64,000 nucleotides of DNA from CATQHP01 sp965205595 (GTDB taxonomy: Bacteria > Acidobacteriota > Terriglobia > Bryobacterales > UBA6623). Every line of letters begins with the position of its first letter. The first letter of the stretch is position 1. Position numbers and translations under genes: made by a program. Under the pieces are notes generated by a model, which was not told the origin of the DNA, searched no databases, and saw nothing but the letters and a program-made list of their open reading frames with translations. The stretch covers positions 372,001 to 436,000 of the forward strand of contig CBDBHI010000012.1 in NCBI GenBank assembly GCA_965205595.1. The letters are read 5' to 3'. This document shows positions 45,304 to 54,061 of the stretch, one piece after another.

Positions 45304-46416
45304 CTTAGTTGCGTAAGTTAGAATATTTACTGGCGAGGGGACGAGGGGCGACGACGGTCTTGGTCCATTCGAACGGAGTAGCCTTGGAGTTGTAGACGCG
45401 GACGAAGCTGTCGATGGCCTCGCGCACCTGCCGGGGGGAAGTGAAACTCGCCCCCCGCAAGGCGCGGCGGCTCAGAATCGAAAACCACACCTCAACCTGA
45501 TTCATCCACGAACTGTAGGTCGGCGTGTAGTGAAAATGGATGTTCGCATGACGTTGCAGCCAGCGGTCATTTTTGGGCTTGTGAGTGTTCAAGTTATCTA
45601 AGATGATGTGGATCTCGCGGCCTTCGTGGATGGCCGCGATGTGGTTCATGAAGTCGAGAAACTCGCGACGCCGTCGGCGCCAATAGTGTCCGGCGATGAT
45701 GAATCCGGTAGCCACTTCCAGCGCGGCGAAAAGCGGCGTCGTGCCGTGCCGCCTGTAGCCGTGCGAGAAGCCCGTCAAGGCCTTGCCGTTGGGCAAGCGT
45801 AGCCAGCCCTGCGCTCGCTCCAAGGCCTGGATGCTCGGCTTCTCGTCGACCGCGAGCACCACGGCGTTTTCCGGCGGGCTGAGGTAGAGTCCGACAATGT
45901 CGGCGGCCTTGCGAGCGAACTCCGGGTCGGTTGACAAACACCAACTGCGCCGCCGCCGCAAGGACACGCCGAGCTGCCGCAGTACGCGCCAGACTTGATG
46001 CTTGCTGACGTCGCCGAGAGCTTCCGCGAGCAGTTCGCCTGTCCAAGTGGCGTGCCCTTCGGGCGGAGCTTCGTCGAGTTGGCAGAGGATGCGTTTGCGC
46101 GTCGCTTGGTCGTACCGCGCGGGCCTGCCGGAACGCGCTTGATCGCATAATCCCGCCAGACGTTGCTGGGCGAAGCGGGTGCGCCATTTCGACACGCGCG
46201 CCGCCGGGGATCCCAGTTGCCGGGCGATCTCGGCGGTCGAGGTAGCGGCGGCCGCCAGCAGCACAATGCGAGCGCGCTCCACCATGCGCCGTTCGGACTT
46301 GTGGCCGCGCACCCAGAGTCGCAGCGTCTCTTCTTCCTCGGCGTTCAGTCGAATCACCGTTGCCGGTCTTGCCATACCGACATTTTACAGTTAAAGGCCT
46401 TACTTTCGCAAGTTAG
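45304..46416 (-). mobile_element. IS630-family insertion sequence inside the Roco gene
   Basis: An element of about 1,113 bp flanked by TA dinucleotides (45302-45303 and 46417-46418), the usual IS630 target duplication. Its ends are imperfect inverted repeats (left CTTAGTTGCGTAAGTTAG against right complement CTAACTTGCGAAAGTAAG). One intact transposase gene fills it, its stop codon lying in the left end. Clean boundaries suggest a recent insertion. Confidence 0.9.
45305..46375 (-). CDS. IS630-family transposase (intact)
   Basis: 356 residues. The N-terminal helix-turn-helix region has STAEIARQLGSPAARVSKWRTRF. The DDE nuclease shows Asp in LAVDEKPSIQALER, Asp in HIILDNLNTHK, and Glu in SSWMNQVEVWFSIL. 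The length and single open frame fit one-ORF IS630 members. Translation would run against the Roco gene. Confidence 0.93.
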   Translation of the reverse strand: MARPATVIRLNAEEEETLRLWVRGHKSERRMVERARIVLLAAAATSTAEIARQLGSPAARVSKWRTRFAQQRLAGLCDQARSGRPARYDQATRKRILCQLDEAPPEGHATWTGELLAEALGDVSKHQVWRVLRQLGVSLRRRRSWCLSTDPEFARKAADIVGLYLSPPENAVVLAVDEKPSIQALERAQGWLRLPNGKALTGFSHGYRRHGTTPLFAALEVATGFIIAGHYWRRRRREFLDFMNHIAAIHEGREIHIILDNLNTHKPKNDRWLQRHANIHFHYTPTYSSWMNQVEVWFSILSRRALRGASFTSPRQVREAIDSFVRVYNSKATPFEWTKTVVAPRPLASKYSNLRN

Positions 46417-46418
46417 TA

Positions 46419-47300
46419 CTAGTTCAATTTCCGATTCGATCGACGGAACTGACGATCAATGTTCGGGGTAGCTCGCCACGGCACCTCTTCACGTTGCTAC
46501 GCGACAGTCTGGAGTGGCTGATCAAAGACCGCTGGCCAGAACTGGGTTATAAGCTGCAAGTGCCTTGCCGCGGGGTCGTGGATAACAAACCGTGTTCGGC
46601 ACGGTTTCCACTTCCGAGCCTTGAGGGGTTGCTAGATCACGGCCGAACCGAGCACTTCTGTATGGATTGTTTGTCGGACCAGAATGTGTCCGAGATGGTT
46701 GCGGGCTTCCGTGCACCGGCGGCGGCGCCTCCTGTTCCAGCGCAAGATTTTCCGGGCAGCGCGGAATGGGTGCGGCTCTTCATTAGGGAACGGAACGCCG
46801 AGAATCGCGATTTTCCGAGTTTATTTACACTCCGGAGGCCACCGTCGGGCGACGGGGCCGTTACAACCGAGTACGAACTGACGCTGTGGTGCGAGCATCC
46901 CGGGCATGAGCGACCGGTGAAAACTTATCCGCTGAAGCTCGATACGAATCTGGCGGCGCAGATGAAGGGGTTTCTGCCGCTACTGGGCAAAGCGTCAGGC
47001 GTGATTTCGCAGGTGGTCGAAACCTCGAAACTGGCCGGCGTAGACGGAAAGCGCGAACTAAATGGCATGCGGGCGCTCTTAGATGAGTTGGGCGGCGGTT
47101 CTCGCGACCTGCTTGGTGAGCCGAAACACGCCGACGCCGCGGAACTGCGTGGCCTCGGTGTGTTGTTGGACAAGGTTGACGTGCCACGAAATTGGGGCGG
47201 GTTGAAACGATACTTTACCTCTTCTGGCGACTACCTCTGGATCTCTAATCAGTTTCAAAACGAGTACGACCCCGGCTTGCCGAAGCTGTACGACGACTAG
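46419..47300 (+). pseudogene. Roco-family GTPase, 3-prime part, separated by IS630
   Basis: The 293-residue C-terminal portion, in frame with the upstream part once the IS and one TA are removed (joined residues LVLVQFPIRS). It completes the COR-adjacent region and has a Cys/His cluster (VPCRGVVDNKPCSARF, HGRTEHFCMDC) that may bind zinc. It ends with a domain seen at the C-terminus of several bacterial Roco proteins (LWCEHPGHERPV, SGDYLWISNQFQNEYDPGLP). It has no start of its own; an in-frame TTG at 46494 is unlikely to be used. Confidence 0.8.
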
Positions 47301-47339
47301 GTGAAGCTTGGGATCGGGGACACGCACGGAACCAGCACT

Positions 47340-47668
47340 GGCCTTTTCGAATCAACAGCTTCCAGCGATCTCGATGTTCATAAAAGATAAAACGGTGATA
47401 AAACAAGGCGGTTTGAGTCTCCTCACGGCCGAGACGGAACCCACCCAAACTGGTCGTACCGCGCTTTTGAAATTTATTTTGTCTTTGAAATCAATAACCT
47501 AGCGATTCGGCGGGCCGAAAACTGTACACACGGGCCTTACACTATACGTGGGAGGATGCGGACAGCTCGGCAAGGAGGCTAGAAATCTGATGGAAATCCT
47601 GCCAAATCCGGCCACGAGCGAGGAGGCTCGAAATTTGAGGGAAATCCTGCCATATCCGGCCACCGGCG
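47340..47668 (-). repeat. Right inverted-repeat arm of the Roco island
   Basis: Uninterrupted counterpart of the left arm. It starts about 40 bases after the Roco stop. Towards its outer end the unit GAGGCTnGAAAT through CCGGCCAC occurs twice in tandem (47574 and 47622), against once in the left arm. The short open frame inside (from 47308) has no support as a gene. This explains most of the 530-base gap before the transglycosylase gene. Confidence 0.75.
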
Positions 47669-47796
47669 AGCACGGCCCTAACAAGCTGCGTCCCTATATC
47701 GCTGCCAACAAACGGATTAGCTGTTTTTTGACGTCACCACTCGACTTTTTGCCCGCCGGGAACGTCGTCATAAACAACCACTCTTTCAAAATTCCG

Positions 47797-47824
47797 TTGT
47801 TAACAAAACATGCCGTGTGATAAT
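47797..47824 (+). promoter_or_regulatory. Sigma-70-like promoter of the transglycosylase gene
   Basis: TTGTTA and GATAAT separated by 16 bases, in a locally AT-rich stretch. Transcription would begin near 47831-47834, close to the in-frame GTG at 47834. If this reading is right, the mRNA is leaderless or nearly so, and the earlier ATG at 47810 cannot be used from this promoter. Confidence 0.45.
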
Positions 47825-47833
47825 GTTTTAGTA

Positions 47834-48535
47834 GTGCGAACGACGGCAGTTCTAGGACTGCTACTCGTCGCGGGTGTGGCGAGATCCGAACCTGTTGTTT
47901 CGGCAACTTCGGAACCCTCACGCTCGTATATCGCACGGCGTATGGAAGTCCGCGAGGACGCCGCGACCGGTAGGTTGGTCCGCAAGGTCCGCTACCGCCG
48001 AGGCGCTTCGCCAAAGCAGGCGGCTATCGGCCGTCACGGATCGGGCAACAAGGTTGTCCAAGGTCTTGATTTAGACCGCCTGATTCGCGACATAGGCAGT
48101 CGCCACGATGTGGATCCTGAACTGATCCACGCTGTGATTCGGCAGGAGAGCAATTACGACCCGTTTGCGGTCTCGTCGAAAGGCGCACTCGGGTTAATGC
48201 AATTGCTGCCGTCCACGGCGGAAAGGTTTGGGGTCAAGGATGTTTTCGTTCCCGCCGAAAACATTCAAGGTGGAGTGAAATACCTCCGCTACTTGATGGA
48301 CCGCTACCCGCGGCAGGCCGCTCTCGTATTAGCGGCTTACAACGCGGGCGAAGGCGCGGTGGATCGGTATGGTGGAATCCCGCCCTACCAGGAAACTCAA
48401 GCCTACGTCTCGCGCATTAGCGAACGGTACAGCCCGTCAAGTGAAAGCGCCCCGTCGGAAGACGGCGAGACGGGCCGCCCGAGGATTGTGGCTTCAGTCA
48501 CATCCGACGGCATGATCGTCCTCGGCACGCGCTAA
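47834..48535 (+). CDS. Lytic murein transglycosylase (SLT domain)
   Basis: 233 residues from the GTG; an ATG at 47810 would add eight. Starting at GTG gives a proper signal peptide (RTTAVLGLLLVAGVARS). The SLT domain (about 95-200) has the catalytic Glu in IRQESNYDPFAVSSKGALGLMQLLP and AYNAGEGAV, as in Slt70/MltE-type enzymes. It cleaves the glycan strands of peptidoglycan. An amidase acting on the peptide link follows 55 nt downstream. Confidence 0.9.
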   Translation: MRTTAVLGLLLVAGVARSEPVVSATSEPSRSYIARRMEVREDAATGRLVRKVRYRRGASPKQAAIGRHGSGNKVVQGLDLDRLIRDIGSRHDVDPELIHAVIRQESNYDPFAVSSKGALGLMQLLPSTAERFGVKDVFVPAENIQGGVKYLRYLMDRYPRQAALVLAAYNAGEGAVDRYGGIPPYQETQAYVSRISERYSPSSESAPSEDGETGRPRIVASVTSDGMIVLGTR

Positions 48536-48590
48536 ATAAGAAGTCTGAAAGGGCTTCGACACCGCCCCAGGCGGTGGAGAGAGCGGGAAT

Positions 48591-50396
48591 TTGACGAAAA
48601 CTAGGTTTCGTCCGTGGTCGACGGCGTTGCTCGCAGCGCTCGTTCTGGTGACGTTCGCCTACGCGGCGTCAAAGAAAGAGCTTGCCGCCGAACGCTATCG
48701 CTACGCGACCGTCTTGCACGAAGACCTCGAAAGCGTTCCCAAGCTCGAGCTTGACGTTGAACAGTATCAGCTCGTCATCGATGCTTTCCGTCGAGTGCAC
48801 CGCACGACGCCCTCTAGCGGCTACTGCGACGATGCGCTCTACACCGTCGCTGAGATCTACAACTCGATGATTGATCGCTTCGAAGACGATCGCTACCGAG
48901 AAAAAGCCATCGAAGCGTATCGCTTCATGGCAAGACAATACCCGCACAGTAAGTGGCGCAAACAGGCACTCGCGACGGCCACAGAGCTCGAGAACAGAGG
49001 TCCCACCAAAACGCGGCCGGGGCCTAGGCTTGCTGATCCCGCACCGGCAGCGGTTGATCAGCCGGCGGTAATTCTCACGAAGGCCGTTCCGACGGCGGCG
49101 CCAAGGTATCAGCGCCGGACCGTAATCGACCCTCCCAATCGCTCGGCGAAAAACAGAGGGCCCGCCTCGATAACCGACATCAGGCACCACAGCGAGAACG
49201 GTGTAACGCGCATCGTATTGACTCTCGACAAACAGATTCAACTCAAGTACGATCGCCTCGAAAGACCCGAGCGGTTGTATTTCGACCTGCTCGACTCGCG
49301 GGTCGCGAACGACTTCATCGGCGGCGTCACCGTCGACATCAATGATGGGCTCGTCAAGTCCGCTCGGCTGGCGCAGAACCGCAGCAACAAGGCGCGCTTG
49401 GTGCTTGATCTCAAACGCTCGGTCTCGATGGATCTGATTTGGCTCGACAACCCGGCGAGGCTTGCGATCGACATCCGCGACGCGAATGCACCGCCCGTTC
49501 AGCGGGCGGAGAACCCGGCTCCCGCGTCCGCACCGCCGACACCCGTCGCAACAACGGAACCGGCGCCAGAAATCGCAACAGCGTCTTATGCACAGCCTGA
49601 GCTGGCAACGCCAAAGCCCGCCGAGACGACTGCCAGCGGCAAGCACAATCTTATCCGCGCTCTAGGACTCAAGATGAGCCGTGTTGTCATCGACGCTGGG
49701 CATGGCGGGCACGACACCGGCTCGATCGGACGCGGCGGCCTGCGCGAGAAAGATGTGGCCCTCGCCATCGCGCATCGGCTCGGCGACTTACTCAAACAGC
49801 GTCTCGGTACCGACGTCATCTACACCCGAACGACCGACGAGTTCGTCTCGCTGGGCGAGCGCCCGCGGATCGCGAACGCCGAGGAAGCTGACCTGTTCAT
49901 CTCAATTCACTGTAATTCGGCGCGCAGCCGCTCCGCTCGCGGCGTAGAAACCTACTACCTCAACTTCACGACCGACTCCTGGGCGCTCAATGTGGCGTCA
50001 CGCGAAAATGCCGCGGCCGATCGCACGATCCACGAACTCCAAGACCTCGTGTCGAAGATCGCCCTGAAAGAGAAAATTGAAGAATCGAAGGAATTCGCCG
50101 GCAAGATTCAAAGCGAACTCCATAGCGGCCTTTCGCAACGCTCAAAGGGAGTGCGGGATCGTGGCATCCGCAAGGCCCCGTTTATGGTGCTGATCGGCGC
50201 AAAGATGCCTGCCGTGCTCGCCGAAATCGGCTTCATCAGCAATCAGGCGGATGAAAACCTAATGAAGACCGACGACTACCGTGCCGAAGTTGCCGAGTAC
50301 CTTTTCGATGGAATCGCATCATACGCCGGCAGCCTCGGAACGCTCTCGATGAAATCTTCCGAGAAGGGCACGCCGACGGCTGCTCGTCTCGACTGA
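48591..50396 (+). CDS. N-acetylmuramoyl-L-alanine amidase with AMIN domain
   Basis: 601 residues, TTG start with a GGAGAG-type site upstream. After a signal peptide, residues 30-125 look TPR-like. A Pro/Ala linker leads to an AMIN domain (about 190-300, ITDIRHHSENGVTRIVLTL), which targets peptidoglycan. The Amidase_3 catalytic domain (about 362-590) shows VVIDAGHGGHDTGSIG, with the zinc His, the Glu in GGLREKDV, FISIHCNSA, and VLAEIGFISN. It removes stem peptides from glycan strands, typically in cell separation. Confidence 0.93.
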   Translation: MTKTRFRPWSTALLAALVLVTFAYAASKKELAAERYRYATVLHEDLESVPKLELDVEQYQLVIDAFRRVHRTTPSSGYCDDALYTVAEIYNSMIDRFEDDRYREKAIEAYRFMARQYPHSKWRKQALATATELENRGPTKTRPGPRLADPAPAAVDQPAVILTKAVPTAAPRYQRRTVIDPPNRSAKNRGPASITDIRHHSENGVTRIVLTLDKQIQLKYDRLERPERLYFDLLDSRVANDFIGGVTVDINDGLVKSARLAQNRSNKARLVLDLKRSVSMDLIWLDNPARLAIDIRDANAPPVQRAENPAPASAPPTPVATTEPAPEIATASYAQPELATPKPAETTASGKHNLIRALGLKMSRVVIDAGHGGHDTGSIGRGGLREKDVALAIAHRLGDLLKQRLGTDVIYTRTTDEFVSLGERPRIANAEEADLFISIHCNSARSRSARGVETYYLNFTTDSWALNVASRENAAADRTIHELQDLVSKIALKEKIEESKEFAGKIQSELHSGLSQRSKGVRDRGIRKAPFMVLIGAKMPAVLAEIGFISNQADENLMKTDDYRAEVAEYLFDGIASYAGSLGTLSMKSSEKGTPTAARLD

Positions 50397-50445
50397 CGAA
50401 ATTCGCCGCCTGGCTCAAGCGACAGCACTCTCTGACAGTCTAAAA

Positions 50446-50458
50446 AAATGCTCTAGCC
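50446..50458. repeat. Solo IS630-type terminal repeat
   Basis: AAAATGCTCTAG here matches the right end of the IS at 50649-51678 (AAAATGCTC plus TA). It faces the left end of that IS across about 190 bases. It may mark a deleted second copy of the element. Confidence 0.5.
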
Positions 50459-50463
50459 CGCTC

Positions 50464-50648
50464 TTACGCAGCGACCGGAGTTTGCCGACGCATTGTGTAA
50501 TACAAAATCACCGCGAGCGGATACACGGTCATAACAATCGTGGTCGGCCAGGCGTGCAGGTTCGATAGCCAAACCGAGTGAAGAATGCGAGAGTGTCCCA
50601 GTCGTAGTTGAGGGTTGAGGAGCGGCGGTGTAGAGGGGCATTGCGCTA
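50464..50648 (-). pseudogene. 3-prime remnant of a membrane-protein gene
   Basis: The last 45 or so residues before a stop read like a real C-terminus: SVWLSNLHAWPTTIVMTVYP and LAVILYYTMRRQ form a membrane helix followed by a short basic tail. Upstream the frame runs into the IS and no 5-prime part is found beyond it, so this is a truncated fragment. The family was not recognised. Confidence 0.4.
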
Positions 50649-51678
50649 GAGCATTTTCATAAAATTCATAGTCCGTAGCCGCAGTGGCGGAAGCAGGCTT
50701 GCATGTTTTGCGGGGTGACGTTGGCAAGGGCTTCGGCTAGACATTCTTCGAGCTTGGGAAGCGCGCGCGCTTGGGCGGCTCGCAAGCTTTGCTTGACCTG
50801 CGCCCAGCACTGTTCAATCGGGTTGAAGTCAGGCGAATAGGGCGGTAGATAGAGCAACTCGGCGCCGTGCGCCTCGATCGCCGCGCGCACCCCGGCGACC
50901 TTGTGCGCCGAGAGATTACCCATCACCACGACATCACCCGGTTGGAGTTGCGGACCCAGCACCTGCTCGAGATAGGCGAGGAAAATTTCACCGTCCGTCG
51001 CCGCTTCGATCGTCATTGCCGCGACCCATCCGGAACGGCGAATCGCCCCCAACACACGCAGCGTTTGCCACTGTCCGGCGGGCACTCCCGCGCGCAGCCG
51101 ACGACCTCCCCAGGCGCGTCCCTAGCGTCGGGTCATTTCCGTGGCGACGCCGCTTTCGTCCATGAATATCAGCTTTTCCGGATCGATCCGGCTGACTTGC
51201 TCGCGCCATGAGGAACGCCGCTCTTGGTTGGCTTCGCTGTCTTGTTCGGCGGCGTAGAGCGACTTTTTTTTAAACGCAGCCCCATCTCGCGCAACAGATT
51301 CCACAGCCGTCCGATGCTCGCCTTGAGCTTCAACTCGGACTGTAGCCACGCTTGCAACTCGTGCAAGGTGAGGTCGGACTGCTTGTCAATCCACGCGCTC
51401 AGCCGGTGGCGGACGTCCGCCGTGAACTTGCTGCTCCGCCCACGTGGTCCCGACGGCGGACGCTCCCAACTGCCCGTGCGACTGCATGCCGCCGACACCT
51501 TCCTCGCCCAACTCTCGCTGACGTGGAATCGCTTCGCCAGTTCCGCTAGGCTTCCATCTCGCTGTTGATGCGCCTCGATCAATTTGCGGCGCAAGTCATC
51601 TGAATATGCTTTCGCCATGACTCGTTTGACGCAGCGAAGAATCTACAAGAGCTGTATATACTTTAACTGAAAATGCTC
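50649..51678 (-). mobile_element. IS630-family insertion sequence, decayed
   Basis: 1,030 bp between TA dinucleotides (50647-50648 and 51679-51680), with terminal inverted repeats GAGCATTTTCA. Its sequence is unrelated to the IS in the Roco gene apart from family-level similarity. It carries a two-frame transposase that is further broken by a stop codon. Confidence 0.88.
50666..51618 (-). pseudogene. IS630 transposase with frameshift site and nonsense codon
   Basis: The first frame (51618 to 51169) encodes the helix-turn-helix part (LAELAKRFHVSESWARKV). At 51253-51263 a TTTAAAAAAAA run lets ribosomes slip by -1 into the second frame (KKKSLYAAEQ onwards), as in other two-frame IS elements. 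That frame reaches LIFMDESGVATEMTRR and then a TAG at 51122-51124, where relatives have Tyr (MTRRYGR). The same frame continues after the TAG with GRAWGG, then VVMGNLSAHK (the usual catalytic Asp of a V-x-D-N motif is Gly here) and SPDFNPIEQCWAQVK (Glu). The transposase is therefore probably dead. Confidence 0.82.
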
Positions 51679-51705
51679 TAGTTGTACTGAGCGTGTAAGC
51701 TATAC

Positions 51706-53292
51706 ATGATGCGATTTCGTCTGCTAGTTTTCGCCTTGACGGTTACCGCGACCGCGATCGCCCAACAACGCGGATATATTGATCCGATGCCTATTCTGAA
51801 AGCCGTTTCAGAGGAAATGGGCGTTGACAAACTCAACTGTATCTCGATCTCGGGCGAGGGCTACGCGGGGATGGTGGGCCAAAACATCACCCAAAATACC
51901 GACTGGATCAAGGGCGAACCACTTGCAAACTACACCCGCATCATCAACTTCGACGCCGCCAGTTCAATAGAGACTTTCGAGCGAAAGCCAGGTCTGTATC
52001 CAAGATCGTGGAAATACGGCACTGGTTGGCTTGGCGGCACGCCGTTACAGGAGCACACCAAGCAGACATTCGTCGTCGCCGGAAAGAATGGCTGGCACGT
52101 CGACGGAGAAAGCGGCAGGCCAGTTCCAGCCCCTAACGATGCCGAACTCTGGCAGCTCGACATCTGGCTCACCCCGCACGGGTTCGTAAAGGCCGCCATG
52201 ATGCCCGGCGCGAACCCGAAAGCGATTTGGCGCTGGGAAATGGTTGAGAGCGGACGCGATGGCGCGACCACCGCGGGGATCAAGAAATCGATCGTTCTGA
52301 GCGCCACCATCATGGGGCGTTACCGCGTCAACGCCACTGTCAACGACGACAATTTGATTCAACGTCTGCAAACCTGGGTACCGCACGCAGTTCTCGGCGA
52401 CATGAATTACGAGCACGAATACACTGACTGGCGCGAGGTCGATGGGGTTAAATTTCCGGCCGGTTGGCATCACCACGATGGCTGGGACGATGAGCGCCAG
52501 TTTCCTGTAATTAGCGGCGGACACAACGGCTTCGGCGGCAGTTTCCCTGACATCAAACCAAACGTTTGTGGAGACCCGATCACTGTTCCGGTCAACGTCC
52601 GAAACGCAACCAGCGCGCCCCCGGACGTCGTCTCGACCAAGCTGGCGGACGGTGTGTGGATGCTGGGCGGCGGTTCGCACAATAGCGTTGCCGTCGAGTT
52701 TGCCAATTTCATCGCCGTTGTCGATGCCCCTCTGAACGAGCAGCGCTCATTGGCCGTCATCGAAGAGATCGTCCGGCTAGTGCCAAATAAAGCGATTCGC
52801 TACGTCGTGAATACCCATGACCATTTCGATCATCTGGGCGGACTACGCACCTACCTCCACGTTGGCGCGACAGTGATCACACACCAACGCAATCGCCTGT
52901 TTTACGAAACCGAGCTGCTCGACTATACGCCGCGTACGCTCGAGCCCGACATGGTCTCGCTCTACCCGCCCACCGAAATTTCAGAGGGCTACACGTTGGA
53001 AGATGTCGATGAAAAATACGTCATCACGGATGGTGAGCGGTTGCTGGAAATTTACTACGTCCAAGCCCTCGGCACACATGTCGAGGGAATGCTGATGGGC
53101 TATATTCGCGGCGAAAAGATTCTCATTGAAGCCGACCTGTTCAACAGCAGTGAGGGCAGTGCGGCGTCGCCGGAGCTGCACCGGGCCTTGTTCAACAACG
53201 TGAAGCAAATCGGTCTTGACGTAGCGACGATCGCTCCCATCCACGGCCCAGTCGCGCCCTGGAGCGATTTTCTAAAGGCTCTCGACCAATAG
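51706..53292 (+). CDS. Exported metallo-beta-lactamase-fold hydrolase
   Basis: 528 residues with a signal peptide (RLLVFALTVTATAIAQQ). Residues 30-290 form an N-terminal domain of unknown function. From about 305 it is a metallo-beta-lactamase fold with the zinc motif NTHDHFDHLGG (H-x-H-x-D-H) and a later metal Asp in LIEADLFN, then IAPIHGPVAPW with the last His. Substrate unknown. ATG codons at 51706 and 51709 are both possible starts. Confidence 0.85.
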   Translation: MMRFRLLVFALTVTATAIAQQRGYIDPMPILKAVSEEMGVDKLNCISISGEGYAGMVGQNITQNTDWIKGEPLANYTRIINFDAASSIETFERKPGLYPRSWKYGTGWLGGTPLQEHTKQTFVVAGKNGWHVDGESGRPVPAPNDAELWQLDIWLTPHGFVKAAMMPGANPKAIWRWEMVESGRDGATTAGIKKSIVLSATIMGRYRVNATVNDDNLIQRLQTWVPHAVLGDMNYEHEYTDWREVDGVKFPAGWHHHDGWDDERQFPVISGGHNGFGGSFPDIKPNVCGDPITVPVNVRNATSAPPDVVSTKLADGVWMLGGGSHNSVAVEFANFIAVVDAPLNEQRSLAVIEEIVRLVPNKAIRYVVNTHDHFDHLGGLRTYLHVGATVITHQRNRLFYETELLDYTPRTLEPDMVSLYPPTEISEGYTLEDVDEKYVITDGERLLEIYYVQALGTHVEGMLMGYIRGEKILIEADLFNSSEGSAASPELHRALFNNVKQIGLDVATIAPIHGPVAPWSDFLKALDQ

Positions 53293-53302
53293 CGTTAGCG
53301 TT

Positions 53303-53386
53303 AGCCCGCGTTCCTCGCCACGTGGTGAGCGAAAGTGCGTGAGATGTGCGTCAATACGAGGCGGGCGACGGTCGGCGCGGAGGCCG
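53303..53386 (-). repeat. Partial copy of the palindromic repeat
   Basis: AGCCCGCGTTCCTCGCCACG, then GCGAAAGTGCGTGAGATGTG and TACGAGGCGGGCGACGGTCG, matches the right half of the full elements read in reverse, with the tip slightly diverged. The other half is missing. It sits between the converging ends of the metallo-hydrolase and response-regulator genes, where a hairpin could stop transcription from both sides. Confidence 0.65.
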
Positions 53387-53419
53387 AGGTGTCGAACCAC
53401 TCGTCCGTGAGCGCGCGTG

Positions 53420-54061
53420 CTAGATAGAGACCACGCCGTGCTTGACGGCGTACTGCGTTAGCAGTGCCGTCGTGCGAATATCGAGTACCTCCATGATGCG
53501 GTACTTGTGGAACTCGACGGTTTTCGGGGAGAGTCCTAGGATTGCCGCTATCTCCTTGATTGAATGACCCTCGGCGACGAGCTGTAAAACTTCTCGCTGG
53601 CGGGGAGTCATTGATACGCCTGGACGAGCCGCTTTGCTCGTCCGTCCGCTGAACGCATCTCGCATCATGGCCTTTGCGATCGATGGTGTGACGTATACGC
53701 CTCCTTTGAGAACTTCCTGAATGGCTGTGACGAGCTCGGATGCAGCGGATTTCTTGAGCACATATCCGGCTGCTCCGACCCGGAAGGCTTCGGCTGCGTA
53801 TGCCATATCCGCGTGCATTGTGAGGAACACAATACGTACTCGTGGGTTGTCACTCAATATCTGTTGAGCGGCGTCGATGCCGTTGAGCAGGGGCATCGAA
53901 ATGTCGGCGATGACGGCATCCGGACGCACTTCCTTGGCCTTTGCGACCAATTCGCGTCCATTCTCGACCGACGCGACGAGATCGAACTCGGGCTCCAGCA
54001 GGCTGCGAACACCCTCCATTAGAATTTGATGGTCGTCAGCAATGATCACTCGTGGGCGCAT
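53420..54061 (-). CDS. NarL/LuxR-family response regulator
   Basis: 213 residues. The receiver domain starts VIIADDHQILMEGV, has the phosphoacceptor Asp in PDAVIADISMP, and the conserved Lys in YVLKKSAASE. The C-terminal LuxR-type helix-turn-helix is LTPRQREVLQLVAEGHSIKE followed by LGLSPKTVEFHKYRIMEVL. It overlaps the sensor-kinase gene by 16 nt, its evident partner. Targets are unknown. Confidence 0.94.
   Translation of the reverse strand: MRPRVIIADDHQILMEGVRSLLEPEFDLVASVENGRELVAKAKEVRPDAVIADISMPLLNGIDAAQQILSDNPRVRIVFLTMHADMAYAAEAFRVGAAGYVLKKSAASELVTAIQEVLKGGVYVTPSIAKAMMRDAFSGRTSKAARPGVSMTPRQREVLQLVAEGHSIKEIAAILGLSPKTVEFHKYRIMEVLDIRTTALLTQYAVKHGVVSI

Noticed and set aside
47308..47502. A 64-residue open frame after the Roco gene
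   Set aside because: It lies in the right repeat arm, resembles no family, and the matching left arm does not keep the frame.
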